A DNA stretch of 64,000 bases from Topomyia yanbarensis (lineage: Eukaryota; Arthropoda; Insecta; Diptera; Culicidae): NCBI RefSeq assembly GCF_030247195.1, contig NC_080671.1, positions 2,384,501 through 2,448,500 on the forward strand, given 5' to 3'. Position 1 is the stretch's first letter, and each line of letters starts with the position of its first letter. Below, piece after piece: positions 9,954-19,918 of this stretch. The position numbers and the translations under genes were made by a program. The notes under the pieces are model-generated. The model made no database searches, was not told the origin of the DNA, and worked only from the letters and a program-made list of their open reading frames with translations.

Positions 9954-10788
9954 CTACACTTCCTCGCACATTTGTATGGAGAAGCGGAGCTCATCCAGCT
10001 GTGGTGTCCATAGCATCCCTAGGATCCGCTGGGTTTGTTCGCTACCACACAAATTTAGATCTTTGTCAGACTCGATCTGCACTTCTTCTAGGTGACTGAG
10101 TACTCTATAGCTGTTCGATCGCCACCCTCGAAGCGTGAATCCACCATTGTGGTGAACAAGCCGAATCTCCGTTGCTACCTGATGAGCTTCTTCCTCACTC
10201 TTGAAACTATTCAGATAGTCGTCGACGTAATGGCTGTTAATAATTCGCTGCGCTACTTCTGGATACTGCACGGAGTGCTCCTTTGCGTTTAAGTTTTTTT
10301 ATAAACTGTGCTGACGCTGGAGAGCATGTTGCACCGAATGTGGCGACATCCATTATGTAGATGTTAGGTTTTGCTGAAGGATCAGAACGCCAAAGGAACC
10401 GCTGCGAGTGTTTGTCGGCCTGCCGAATGTGTACCTGATGAAGCATCTCCTTTTTTGCGTGTGTAACTGCACCCAAAGGAAGATACCAGATTCTATATGG
10501 GTCACCCTCGACAAGCTCCTCCATTGTACCAAGATGCGCATACCCCTTCTCTTGGTATTCTTGGATTTGGCGATGCAGGTTCTCTTTCAGTTCTGAATTA
10601 CGTTGCATTCGACGTTCCAGGCATTTTAACCGAGATACTGCCATAGGATAGCTATCCGGGAGAACAAATTTGTCATACTTCCACAGCATTCCTGTTTCGA
10701 ACCGATCTCCAACTCGTTTCGTAGTACGCTCTAAGAGGAGCTGAGCCCGTTGATCTTCCGCCGACAAAAATGTAACTGTTGGAGTCAT
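9954..10788 (-). pseudogene. BEL/Pao reverse transcriptase (deleted, frameshifted)
   Basis: The N-terminal half (10788-10237) aligns with the region before the RT palm of the intact element (WYLPLGAV, matching WYLPLNVV). At about 10449 it jumps to EMLHQVHIR, skipping roughly 60 residues that in the intact copy contain the TRLVWDAA motif and an active-site Asp of the palm. The frame is kept across this deletion. A frameshift near 10260 leads into a second segment (10271-9954) with the catalytic YVDD box and the following GGFTLRGW region. Confidence 0.8.
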
Positions 10789-11449
10789 GGTCGCTTGCTC
10801 AACGGCGAAAAATTATTTCATCGTGTCATGTTTCGAACGAGCTATAGGTTGTTGAAATCGTATTTTTATGAAATAAGATATATAACATTAAATACGGACG
10901 AAAGATTTTTATCATTTCCCATAGCCAGAAATTAGACCAAAAACATTCAATGTATTATTAACGCCAAAACGGCTATTTTTAGGTCAATAGTATCTTCGGA
11001 GAATTTAAAGGAGGCAATATGCCCTTTCTTTTGGCATTGTTATTTTACTAATTAATCCCCCTACAAGTGAGATATTTTCATAAATTTTCTTGGAAGTGAT
11101 TGTATTGAGATGATGCCATCAGCAAATTTGTAGCTCTTACTTTTGCGAATAACTTTACTGAAGACATCAAATATCTATTTCGAGTACTTTAAATGTTATG
11201 GCATTTTGTTTTGTTTTGTTTGTTTATAGTAATAATTTATTTAAATAAACCAAATATTATTTCGATAAAACGAATTTCGTATTTCATTTTTCTATCTTCA
11301 ACCGCTAGAATAACCACCGAACAATTCCAAGTTGTCTAGATGGAACTTGATCACCTATCGGTATAAAAAATTTTATTTGCGTTAACCTTCTGACTTCGAA
11401 CCATCGGATCAATCTGAAACATATCTCGTAAAATGAAAAGCGAAATAGT
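10789..11449 (+). other. AT-rich non-coding stretch
   Basis: No gene, RNA or recognisable element end seen. Simple T-rich tracts such as GTTTTGTTTTGTTTG occur near 11206-11220. Confidence 0.5.
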
Positions 11450-11480
11450 CAAAAAGAGGCTTTGGGGTTTAACCACACCT

Positions 11481-11495
11481 CCCCCCCCCCCCCCC
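11481..11495 (+). repeat. C15 homopolymer run
   Basis: Fifteen C residues in a row near the left edge of the split DNA element. It corresponds in position to the G-rich stretch following the left terminus of copy B. Confidence 0.9.
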
Positions 11496-11717
11496 TCACC
11501 CAAACAAATTAATTGGATTGAAGTTAAAAACTTATTGATGCTGACTGATTTAATTCAATATTACAATGATAATTATCTGATCAGCACATTGATAACCTGT
11601 TGTTTCAAACATTATGAGGACCTTTGAAAAATTGTGAAAATGCGATCCTGATCTGTAACTGATCTACTGGTCTTGATATTACAGTTGTCTAATAACATCA
11701 ATATCAAATACCTGCCT

Positions 11718-11992
11718 AAAACTATTCCAATAGAAACTCATTCCAGAGTTCCAAAATCAGTCATAATCCTCAGATTTCCTATCATATTGAGTTCAGTTTT
11801 GAAGGGATTTACTGTAATATGGATTAGGGTCTTTTTTAATAGGAAGTGAAATAGGAATTGATTTAATATCTATAAAACTCAGAACTGCTCACAGAAAAAT
11901 TGCATAACTTCCAACATTTGCTGAAAATGTTTTTATTTTGGGAATGCGTCAAGTTGAGACGAAAACGTAATATAATTAATAACGAGAATAAC
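11718..11992 (+). repeat. 275-bp direct repeat, left copy (LINE target duplication)
   Basis: Matches 16237-16511 over 275 bp with a single mismatch seen by eye (TTCCAAAATC here, TTCCGAAATC on the right). Both copies abut the LINE exactly. The homologous DNA element at 21831-23171 contains this segment only once, so the repeat arose at insertion. Confidence 0.9.
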
Positions 11993-12366
11993 GAATAAGA
12001 ATTTTAAGGCCGTGTGGTATCCGGCCTAGAATTGAGCCACTGGAGTCCTGCTCCCATGTCGTAGGAGGCGACTGAAAGTAGGAGACCCTAAGTCAAGGTG
12101 TAGTTCCGTGCCGAGGACTTAATGACTGGAGGGTCTAAAATATGCCAGTCGCGCACGGAGCGTTTTGGGTTTTGCCCTTGCTGTGTTATGCGAATCTCTG
12201 ACACAGTGGACCATTATTTTCTTCGCAAATCGTGGGAATCAAATGATCATGTCCCATTTAAACCTGATATGGCTCGCTAAATGCGTTAACATTCCAACTC
12301 GCTTAGTGTCCTCTAGTTGTTGTGCAATTTGTGTTGGAGATGAAATGTACAGTTCTCTAATCAACA

Positions 12367-15300
12367 ATGGTTAGAATAGCACAAATCAATCTCCAACATA
12401 AACGTACAGCAACTATGAATTTATCTCGACTCATGCAGGAAGGTAAAGCTTCCATAGCATTGGTTCAAGAACCGTATTTCCATAAAGGAAACTTCTATTT
12501 TGGAAAGTTACTTAACACTGCCTTCATTGCTTACAACAAGACAGGCATGACTAACCCACGTGAAATGCCTCGGGCTTGCATTCTTGCAAATAAGGCTATT
12601 GACGCGTGTCTCCTATCGGAGCTCACAACTCGCGATATCTGTGTTGTCACAGTTTCACTGACTGTCGGAAACGTAGACAAAAAATACATATATTGTTCAG
12701 CATACCTACCGCATAACGAATCATCTCCTTCTGATGATTTCAAAAGCGTTGTATCATATTGTAGCAGAAATGGGCTTCCGCTCATTATCGGCAGTGATGC
12801 GAATGCTCATCACATCATTTGGGGCAGCTCAGACATCAATCTGAGAGGCTCTGAACTGATGGAGTACATAAGTAGTACAAATCTCCATATTCTGAATGTG
12901 GGAAACCGACCAACTTTTGCGAGGTCTGGGAGGGAGGAGGTGTTAGACATAACACTTTGCTCTGATAGAATTTTGCATGAACTGGGAAATTGGCAGGTTC
13001 CAAATGAAACTGAACCGTCTCTATCCGATCATAAATATATATTTTTCGATCATTTTGATGTCACCTTCAATGTGGTGACATATCGTAATCCTAAGTCTAC
13101 AAACTGGGACCTCTTTTTGGAAAACTTGACGACTAAATTTCATGGATATTTTCCAACAATTAGTCAACTAGACGACTTAGATGACGTCGTGGATACGACA
13201 AACTCATTCATATTAGCATCCTACGAAGAAGCTTGTCCACTTCGTACTGTTAAATCGACTAGGGGAACCCCTTGGTGGAGGGCTGAGCTTGAAAGAATGA
13301 AGAAAGTTATGAGAAGAGCATGGAACCGGCGTCAGCGTGATGACTCCAGGGCTTTCAGGTCAGCTCGTAGTGCATATAAGAAATGTCTTAGATCTGCAGA
13401 ACGGGCTGGCTGGCAAAGCCTATGCACTAATGTCTCTAGTCTGAACGAGGCTAGCAGATTAAATAAAATTCTCTCCAAATCGAATGATTTTCAGATGAAC
13501 TCCTTGAAAACCAGAGATGGCGTTTATGTGACGGACGAAAAAGATGTTCTTAATTGTCTCTTCGACACACACTTTCCAGGTTGTATCGATCCGGAGTTGA
13601 ACAATGTTCACCGATCTCATTCTGGTGATTCGGACTCGTGGGCGTTAGCACGCACATTGGTTTCCACTGAATCGGTCAAGTGGGCGGTTGACAGCTTTGC
13701 TCCATACAAATCACCCGGAAAAGATGGAATACTTCCCGTGCTACTGAAAAAGGGATTTGATATTCTTAAACATGTCTTGAAAAAGATTTTGCTTTCCAGT
13801 CTTGCTACCGGGTATATCCCGAAAGCATGGCGAGAAATAACTGTTAGATTTATTCCCAAAGGTGGCCGCTCAAGCTATGAAGAAGCCAAGAGTTTTAGGC
13901 CTATCAGCTTAAGTTCTTTTCTTCTGAAAGCTTTGGAACGGATAATCGATCATCACATCAGGAACGTTAGTTTAGTTGAATATCCACTGCACAAAATGCA
14001 ACATGCATATCAGTGTGGGAAATCCACGATCACTTTGCTTCACGATGTTGTTTACAACATTGAGAAGGCCTTCTCGCTCAAGCAATCTAGCTTGGGTGTA
14101 TTTCTAGATCTAGATATTGGTGCTTTTGACAATGTGTCCTTCCAGTCTATTTTGGAAGCTACGCACGGTTATGGGATACTTGCATGTATATCAGGTTGGA
14201 TAAACGCAATGCTTAATAACCGCATACTTTGCTCGTCACTGCGACAGGCTGAGATACGGAAGTTGAGTATTTGCGGTTGTCCTCAGGGCGGCGTTCTGTC
14301 ACCTTTGTTATGGAACTTAGTAGCTGACGGCTTGTTGAAGAAACTCAATGAGCTTGGATTTCCAACCTACGGGTTTGCTGACGATTACCAAATACTAATT
14401 ATTGGATTTTGCATCGGAACAATCTTTGACTTAATGCAACAGGCATTAAGAGCTGTCGAACAGTGGTGTCGACAAGTTAAACTATCAGTTAACCCAAGCA
14501 AAACTTCAATGGTTCTTTTCACGAAGAAGCGAATAACAACCGGGGTTCGTCCCTTGCAGTTCTTTGATTCTGAGCTGCTGTGTGCAGATCAAGTCAAATA
14601 CGTTGGAGTCATATTGGATTCCAAACTGAATTGGTCTGCTCACATTGAGTTCAGAGTCAAGAAAGCGTGCATGGCCTTCGGGCAGTGCAGACGAACTTTT
14701 GGAAACACCTGGGGTCTCAAACCTAAATACATCTATTGGATTTACACGACAATTGTACGTCCAATACTGTCATACGGATGCCTTGTGTGGTGGCAGAGGG
14801 GAGAGGTGGTGACAGTCCAGTCAAAGCTAAACCATCTGCAAAGAATGGCGCTCATGGCGTTGACTGGTGCTTTCACCACGACTCCGACTGCTGCTCTTGA
14901 GGCACTTCTAAATATCAAACCATTACACATACACTTAAAACAAGAAGCACTATCATGTGCATACAGACTGCAGGTTACTGGGCTTTGGAACAGTAATCAT
15001 GTTGATCTTGCTACCAGTCATACACGATTGTGGTCACAAATGGTTACATGGGGTGAAGATATTCTTACTCCCAGCGATATTACACTCACTTGTAGTTTTC
15101 CTTACAGGACATTCCATGTGAAGATTCCCTCTCGAGAGGCGTGGTTGTCTGGCTTTATGGAAATACAACAACAAACGCAAGTGGTTTGCTACACTGACGG
15201 TTCTCTGATGGAGGGACGTGCTGGTGCTGGTGTCTACTGTATCGAAATGAGATTGGAACAATCTCACTCACTAGGTAGATACTGTACTGTATTCCAAGCA

Positions 15301-16014
15301 GAAATCTTTGCGATTATGTGCGGGGTGCAATCGGCCCTTCAACTGAGTTTGTCCGGCAGAGTTATAAACTTCTGCTCCGATAGTCAGGCTGCAATCAAGG
15401 CCCTTAGCTCAGACAAATCCCGGTCCAAGCTAGTGATCGTGTGCCGAACCCAAATCGAAGAACTAAGCATTGTCAACACTATCTACCTTGTCTGGGTGCC
15501 CGGACATTGCGGTATTACTGGAAATGAATGGGCTGACGAATTGGCCAGGGCAGGTTCAGCGATTGACTTCGTTGGTCCTGAGCCCGCGCTGCCAATTTCG
15601 ACAAGTTGGATAAGGAAAAAAATACGGTCCTGGGCTTCGTCCGAGCACCGCAATTATTGGAGAAATCTACAAACGTGTCGCCAAACAAAGGCGTTTCTAG
15701 AACAACCATGCCCAGTGGTTTCGAAAAATCTCTTACATTTTTCAAAGCTCCACTGCGGCATGCTGACCAGGGCTTTAACCGGCCACTGCAAACTCAATTA
15801 TCACATGGCAACTATTCAGCGCGCTGAGTCTTTTTCATGTGATCTTTGTGAATTCGACTACGGAACCTCATATCATCTGATATGCAACTGTCCAGCGGTA
15901 GCGCAATTGCGATTTCGGGTCTTCAGCCGTCCTTATATAGACGAAACCATGTTTGGTCGACTGAAACTCAGAGACATACTAAAGTTTCTTGTCCAATGTG
16001 GTAAAGAGCTTTAG
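12367..16014 (+). CDS. LINE ORF2: APE endonuclease, reverse transcriptase, RNase H
   Basis: A 1215-residue enzyme for target-primed reverse transcription. The N-terminal apurinic-type endonuclease (about 1-225) has the Asn of QINLQH, Glu of VQEPY, GSDANAHH and LSDHKY motifs. RT (about 450-760) has SPGKDGILP, CPQGGVLSPLLWN and the catalytic FADDY with D672 and D673. RNase H has YTDGS (D944), the Glu helix QAEIFAI, SDSQAAI and NEWADELA. A C-terminal Cys/His cluster begins at C1158 (CDLCEF...HLICNCP). The frame is uninterrupted and all catalytic motifs are present, so activity is plausible. RNase H plus APE-type endonuclease argues for LOA or I clade; the resemblance is best to the mosquito Lian/LOA type, from memory only. 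Start: first ATG of the frame, directly followed by the conserved VRIAQINLQH. Confidence 0.9.
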   Translation: MVRIAQINLQHKRTATMNLSRLMQEGKASIALVQEPYFHKGNFYFGKLLNTAFIAYNKTGMTNPREMPRACILANKAIDACLLSELTTRDICVVTVSLTVGNVDKKYIYCSAYLPHNESSPSDDFKSVVSYCSRNGLPLIIGSDANAHHIIWGSSDINLRGSELMEYISSTNLHILNVGNRPTFARSGREEVLDITLCSDRILHELGNWQVPNETEPSLSDHKYIFFDHFDVTFNVVTYRNPKSTNWDLFLENLTTKFHGYFPTISQLDDLDDVVDTTNSFILASYEEACPLRTVKSTRGTPWWRAELERMKKVMRRAWNRRQRDDSRAFRSARSAYKKCLRSAERAGWQSLCTNVSSLNEASRLNKILSKSNDFQMNSLKTRDGVYVTDEKDVLNCLFDTHFPGCIDPELNNVHRSHSGDSDSWALARTLVSTESVKWAVDSFAPYKSPGKDGILPVLLKKGFDILKHVLKKILLSSLATGYIPKAWREITVRFIPKGGRSSYEEAKSFRPISLSSFLLKALERIIDHHIRNVSLVEYPLHKMQHAYQCGKSTITLLHDVVYNIEKAFSLKQSSLGVFLDLDIGAFDNVSFQSILEATHGYGILACISGWINAMLNNRILCSSLRQAEIRKLSICGCPQGGVLSPLLWNLVADGLLKKLNELGFPTYGFADDYQILIIGFCIGTIFDLMQQALRAVEQWCRQVKLSVNPSKTSMVLFTKKRITTGVRPLQFFDSELLCADQVKYVGVILDSKLNWSAHIEFRVKKACMAFGQCRRTFGNTWGLKPKYIYWIYTTIVRPILSYGCLVWWQRGEVVTVQSKLNHLQRMALMALTGAFTTTPTAALEALLNIKPLHIHLKQEALSCAYRLQVTGLWNSNHVDLATSHTRLWSQMVTWGEDILTPSDITLTCSFPYRTFHVKIPSREAWLSGFMEIQQQTQVVCYTDGSLMEGRAGAGVYCIEMRLEQSHSLGRYCTVFQAEIFAIMCGVQSALQLSLSGRVINFCSDSQAAIKALSSDKSRSKLVIVCRTQIEELSIVNTIYLVWVPGHCGITGNEWADELARAGSAIDFVGPEPALPISTSWIRKKIRSWASSEHRNYWRNLQTCRQTKAFLEQPCPVVSKNLLHFSKLHCGMLTRALTGHCKLNYHMATIQRAESFSCDLCEFDYGTSYHLICNCPAVAQLRFRVFSRPYIDETMFGRLKLRDILKFLVQCGKEL

Positions 16015-16236
16015 GCTTATTCGCAGGCAAGTTGAACTACTTGTGAGTTTAACTTCCCTGTTGTTTATTTTTGTTTTGTGCTGTTATTTTTCCCACCCTT
16101 CCAATTCTACTTCCCCACACCTCCTTGTCCTTTCCTTCCGCTCAGGAAATGATGAAACACACGGCAAGGCACAAATCCCCGACTATGTACGGGGAACGTG
16201 CCATTTGAGCCAATATATTCTGATTCCTGATTCCTG
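16015..16236 (+). other. LINE 3' UTR
   Basis: T/C-rich sequence (TTCCCACCCTTCC, CTCCTTGTCCTTTCC) ending in tandem CTGATTC units immediately before the right direct repeat. Confidence 0.7.
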
Positions 16237-16511
16237 AAAACTATTCCAATAGAAACTCATTCCAGAGTTCCGAAATCAGTCATAATCCTCAGATTTCCTA
16301 TCATATTGAGTTCAGTTTTGAAGGGATTTACTGTAATATGGATTAGGGTCTTTTTTAATAGGAAGTGAAATAGGAATTGATTTAATATCTATAAAACTCA
16401 GAACTGCTCACAGAAAAATTGCATAACTTCCAACATTTGCTGAAAATGTTTTTATTTTGGGAATGCGTCAAGTTGAGACGAAAACGTAATATAATTAATA
16501 ACGAGAATAAC
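16237..16511 (+). repeat. 275-bp direct repeat, right copy (LINE target duplication)
   Basis: Right partner of 11718-11992. Beyond it the sequence resumes the interrupted DNA element (ACTTTACAAAAG...). Confidence 0.9.
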
Positions 16512-17612
16512 ACTTTACAAAAGTAGGGGAATTTATGAAAAATGGCGTTTTCCGTTTAGACTCTAACAGGTCCTGATCGATTTTTGTTAACATTTGATTT
16601 TTCTTGTATAACCAATTATATGAATAGGTAAAATAAATGTTCAAAAGCAGTAACATAAGGTCAAGATCACATCATTTTGAAACTGCCAATTTTGCAGGTT
16701 TAGTATCTTCGATGAATTTCACAAGCGTTAAACAGCACGTCATCTGATAAAATAATTTCGGCGTTATATCCTCCAAGTAGTATTTATGGAGAATTTACTG
16801 TTCAAACAAATTTAGTTCCAGACTTAAGCGGTTACAAACCTTTTTGTGAGAAAAATATCATAAAAGTTTGAATTTATGTAAAGGCATAAAGCAATAATTT
16901 TGTTACGTTAAACTTCTAGTATTTTGGTAGTACATTTTTCAGTGAAAGTTCATAAGTTAATAAAATGTATTAATAATTGGCAGAGTTATGGCTTGTTCCC
17001 CGAAAACCTTTTTTATTTGTGGTTTGTGGTGATCACGATTGAAGACTAATAGATAAACTAAAATACCAAAACTCAAAAAATTCCATTAGTATATGAGTAT
17101 TCCTCGTACCTTAACGATTAGTTGAACAAATTATATTTTTTTCGTGCATTTCCTAAAGAATCTCCTAAGCTCTACAATTGCATTAAAAAATTCTTATCTA
17201 CAAAGCAAAAATTTATGCATAAAAAAGGCATCGTTAAAGTACGAGAAAAATTAATTACGATCAATTGAAAAAAATTGAAGGAGTTTTTCGGCAATCGTGA
17301 TAACGGAAAAACCATTTTTGGAAAAACGACATTTCGAGATAATCGAGTTTAAAATTTCAAGTTGCCACTGCTCGTGGTAGACGAAACGCGTTTGAAGCGC
17401 TGTGACTTTTGATCTATTCCAATAAAGTTGTTTTAAATGAAAGTCTTAACAAATTCGCTAAAGACAGGAACTCTGTTAAAAATTTGTGAAAAACTTATTC
17501 TCCATAATTTTAAACTTCAAAGATGACGGTTTCGTAATTATGCCATTTGGACAGTAAGTTAGATTTTCACCAAATCCCCACCAAACGGAATTTCTGGCTA
17601 CGAAGCTGACTC

Positions 17613-18447
17613 CAAGTAAGTAGGGACAAAGTCGTTCTACACTCATCCACAAGAACCTTCTTTAAATACTGCCTATCTATTATAATACATCGAAGACCCA
17701 ATTTGGTCAGTCCCTAATTTTGTCAGTCTTATATGAAAATATGTTTGATGGGCGCTAGCAGACGAACAAGACTGAATTCGAGTAAATCCTTTCTTGAGCA
17801 TGTTTTCCTTATCTTTAAGATATGCAAAAATAAAAAAAAACAATTTTTTTTTAAATTTTTGCTCTAGAAGACTATATTAAATATTCAGAAATATTTATTA
17901 CAATACATCAAGGGAAGGGAAGAATATTTTAACAGTTTATTATGAAGAAAAAAATGTCCCGATTTAGTCAATGTCCCCATTTTGTCAGCCTAAAATACAC
18001 CATGGAGCTGATAAAAACGGGTCGTTTGTATTTCTATTTTATGGGCCATTTTTTCGCTTTTCCAATAAATTGGTTTAACCTTTGAGATTTCTTGCACTGA
18101 TATTGTCCTATGCTAATTTGAGCGATTCTCTGAGTCCTGCCACTATCCTAGGTAGTACGTGTTATCAAAAACATCGCGAAGCATCAAGTTCTAAATGTTC
18201 TCAATCGATATAAAACCCGAAGAAAGCGATAAGAGTTATAAGAAATGTATCATCACACTGTTAGGTGGATTAAAAGCGTTTTTTTTTCTATTCAAACAAG
18301 CTGCACCAATTTGTTAGCGTTTGTTTTGAAGCTTAATCAACAATGCTTCTCGAAATTTAGAAGCCCTGGTTCGTTTTATTCGTTGGATATGGTAGTTTAA
18401 GTGAAAAAAAGTTATGTCCCATATTTATAAGTTCACCTTACTTTTTT
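17613..18447 (+). other. Non-coding, AT-rich
   Basis: No gene seen. A short motif (TTTTGTCAG / TTTGGTCAG) recurs near 17700-18000. CTGTTAGGTGGATTAAAA near 18260 resembles CGCTAGGTGGATTAAAA at 19929, on the far side of the next element. Confidence 0.4.
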
Positions 18448-19918
18448 GCCTTTCTCATATAGAAAGGTTATGCAATCACTCTGAACATTCCCTCATAGTT
18501 TACATAATGGGTATAGTGATTCATGTTCATGTTTTCAGGATCTAAGTCACGATTTTTGTAACTGCTGTTAATGATGTCGTAATATTTTAGTCGTAAACAG
18601 AGTAATTCATGTTCATAATTTCAGGATCTTAGTCATGATTTTCGTAATTTCTGTTCATGTTCTCGTAATGTTTTATTTTAGAACTTACTTCCCAATTTGA
18701 CACAAAGAGTAATATGACTAATGTTTATGATATCAGCAGTTTCACCATGGTATTCGTAAATTCTGTTCACCTAATTGTGATCTATTACATTTTGGTTACT
18801 ATCGGTTTTTTTATTCGGAATAACGTGACAATATGAACTGGAATATAAAAATGTGACTGATTCACAATATATTGATCTGTAGATTATATCACGCACACTG
18901 TTTGTGATTCTCAGCGCACTTTTCGTTTTCTATTTAGACATCATCATTAACCTTATCAAACGAATAACGATGTTAGAGGTCCTAATAGTTTTTTTATATC
19001 TTATGCTCGTGTCTATTACTATGGTCGCTAGCAGCTGGACATTTTATAAAACAGTGCATGGAATAAAAATGATTCCACGAATATTCTCCAAATTTTGTGA
19101 AAGAGAAAAATTTTATAATCATGTTGCATGAAATTGTAAATGATTAGCGATATCGTCTAAATATCACCAGCACGCAAAATAGATTGTAAAATGATGCCTA
19201 TGAACAAGTTCACGAATATATGAATAATATTTAATGATTTCGTGAACTATTTCACATAAATGAACGTGAGTTGTAACTTATACTAGATATTATGAACTAG
19301 TTCACGAATACATGAATTATATTCCATGATTTCGTGAACTATTTCACGAGCACGGATATTGGATCGTTACATATACTAGGAATTATGAACCAGTTCACAA
19401 ATACATGAATAATATTTGATGATTTTGTGAACTGTTTCACGAGCACGGATATTGGATCGTACCTAATATATTAGAGGTCATGAATTAGTTCACGATAATT
19501 AAATGGATACATGAATACAATTTTGAATTTCGCGAAATAGTTCACGAGAACATATCCAGAATATTTTGATTTTGTGAAACAGGTCTCCTATATCTATGAA
19601 AAACATCATGAGTCAACCTTTGATTTTATGAATAATGTTCATAAAGTTGTGAAATAGTTCGCGTACTGAAAATCGCTTTAGAAATGACTTGGCGGAAACC
19701 GTGACTGAAGTTCACAAAACGAAAACAAATAGTTCCACTAAAATAAGTGCTATGCGGGCGTTACTGAAGAGAAATTGAACGTAATTATAAAACACATGAT
19801 TTTTGTTCAAGGTTCTGTTTTGATTACGTAAAAACGTGATTGTTCCAGGATTCATGGCGCTTTATTCACGATTGTGGGAACAATTTTTTTCCGTGTAGTT
19901 TGGATTAATGAGAAAGGC
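18448..19918 (+). mobile_element. Repeat element with short terminal inverted repeats
   Basis: Bounded by GCCTTTCTCAT (18448-18458) and its inverse ATGAGAAAGGC (19908-19918). The interior is non-coding and built from variants of GTTCACGAA/TTCGTGAAC and GTTCATGTTTTCAGGATCT. A second, inverted copy of part of it ends the window (63830-64000), showing it is dispersed. The small ORF at 18904-19131 has no recognisable domain. Confidence 0.6.
19199..19500 (+). repeat. Tandem array, ~93-bp period, about 3.2 units
   Basis: Units start at 19199, 19291, 19384 and 19479 (spacing 92, 93, 95). Each opens with an ATGAA-nn-GTTCAC motif and holds TTCGTGAAC (or a variant) about 30 bp later, forming an inverted repeat inside the unit. 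Units 2 and 3 share GAGCACGGATATTGGATCGT. Confidence 0.85.

Larger units (their letters stand above)
7612..10788 (-). mobile_element. Decayed BEL/Pao LTR-retrotransposon fragment
   Basis: Minus-strand pieces in the correct order for the 3' two-thirds of a BEL/Pao pol: RT (10788-9954), RNase H and linker (9899-8679), integrase (8569-7937) and a C-terminal stub (to 7612). At least four frame changes and one internal deletion separate them. Gag, protease and both LTRs are absent. It is a different subfamily from the intact element at 36973-44603: the shared motifs align but the sequences are clearly diverged. Confidence 0.85.
11993..16236 (+). mobile_element. LINE (non-LTR retrotransposon), LOA-like, intact ORF2
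   Basis: The insertion is bounded by the 275-bp direct repeats. It has a 374-bp 5' region, one long ORF and a 222-bp 3' UTR ending in tandem CTGATTC units (CTGATTCCTGATTCCTG) rather than poly(A). Short 3' tandem repeats of this kind are known from I, R1 and LOA-type elements. No ORF1 (gag-like) is present: the only other ORF in the leader (12165-12374) resembles nothing. The copy may therefore be 5'-truncated, or ORF1-less. Confidence 0.85.
11450..17612 (+). mobile_element. Non-autonomous DNA element, copy A, split by a LINE
   Basis: 11500-11992 and 16512-17612 together align, in order and orientation, with the uninterrupted element at 21831-23171. Shared landmarks include TTATTGATGCTGACT, GATCAAGATCACATCATTT and TAGTATCTTCGAT. 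The right end (TGGCTACGAAGCTG) is a decayed version of the inverted terminus seen in copy B; the left terminus is degraded around a C15 run. No coding capacity outside the LINE insertion. Confidence 0.65.

Noticed and set aside
12165..12374. ORF1 of the LINE
   Set aside because: Only 69 codons, no zinc knuckle or coiled coil; overlaps the ORF2 start.
19199..19500. CRISPR-like array
   Set aside because: The units are contiguous ~93-bp tandem repeats with no unique spacers, in a eukaryotic repeat element.
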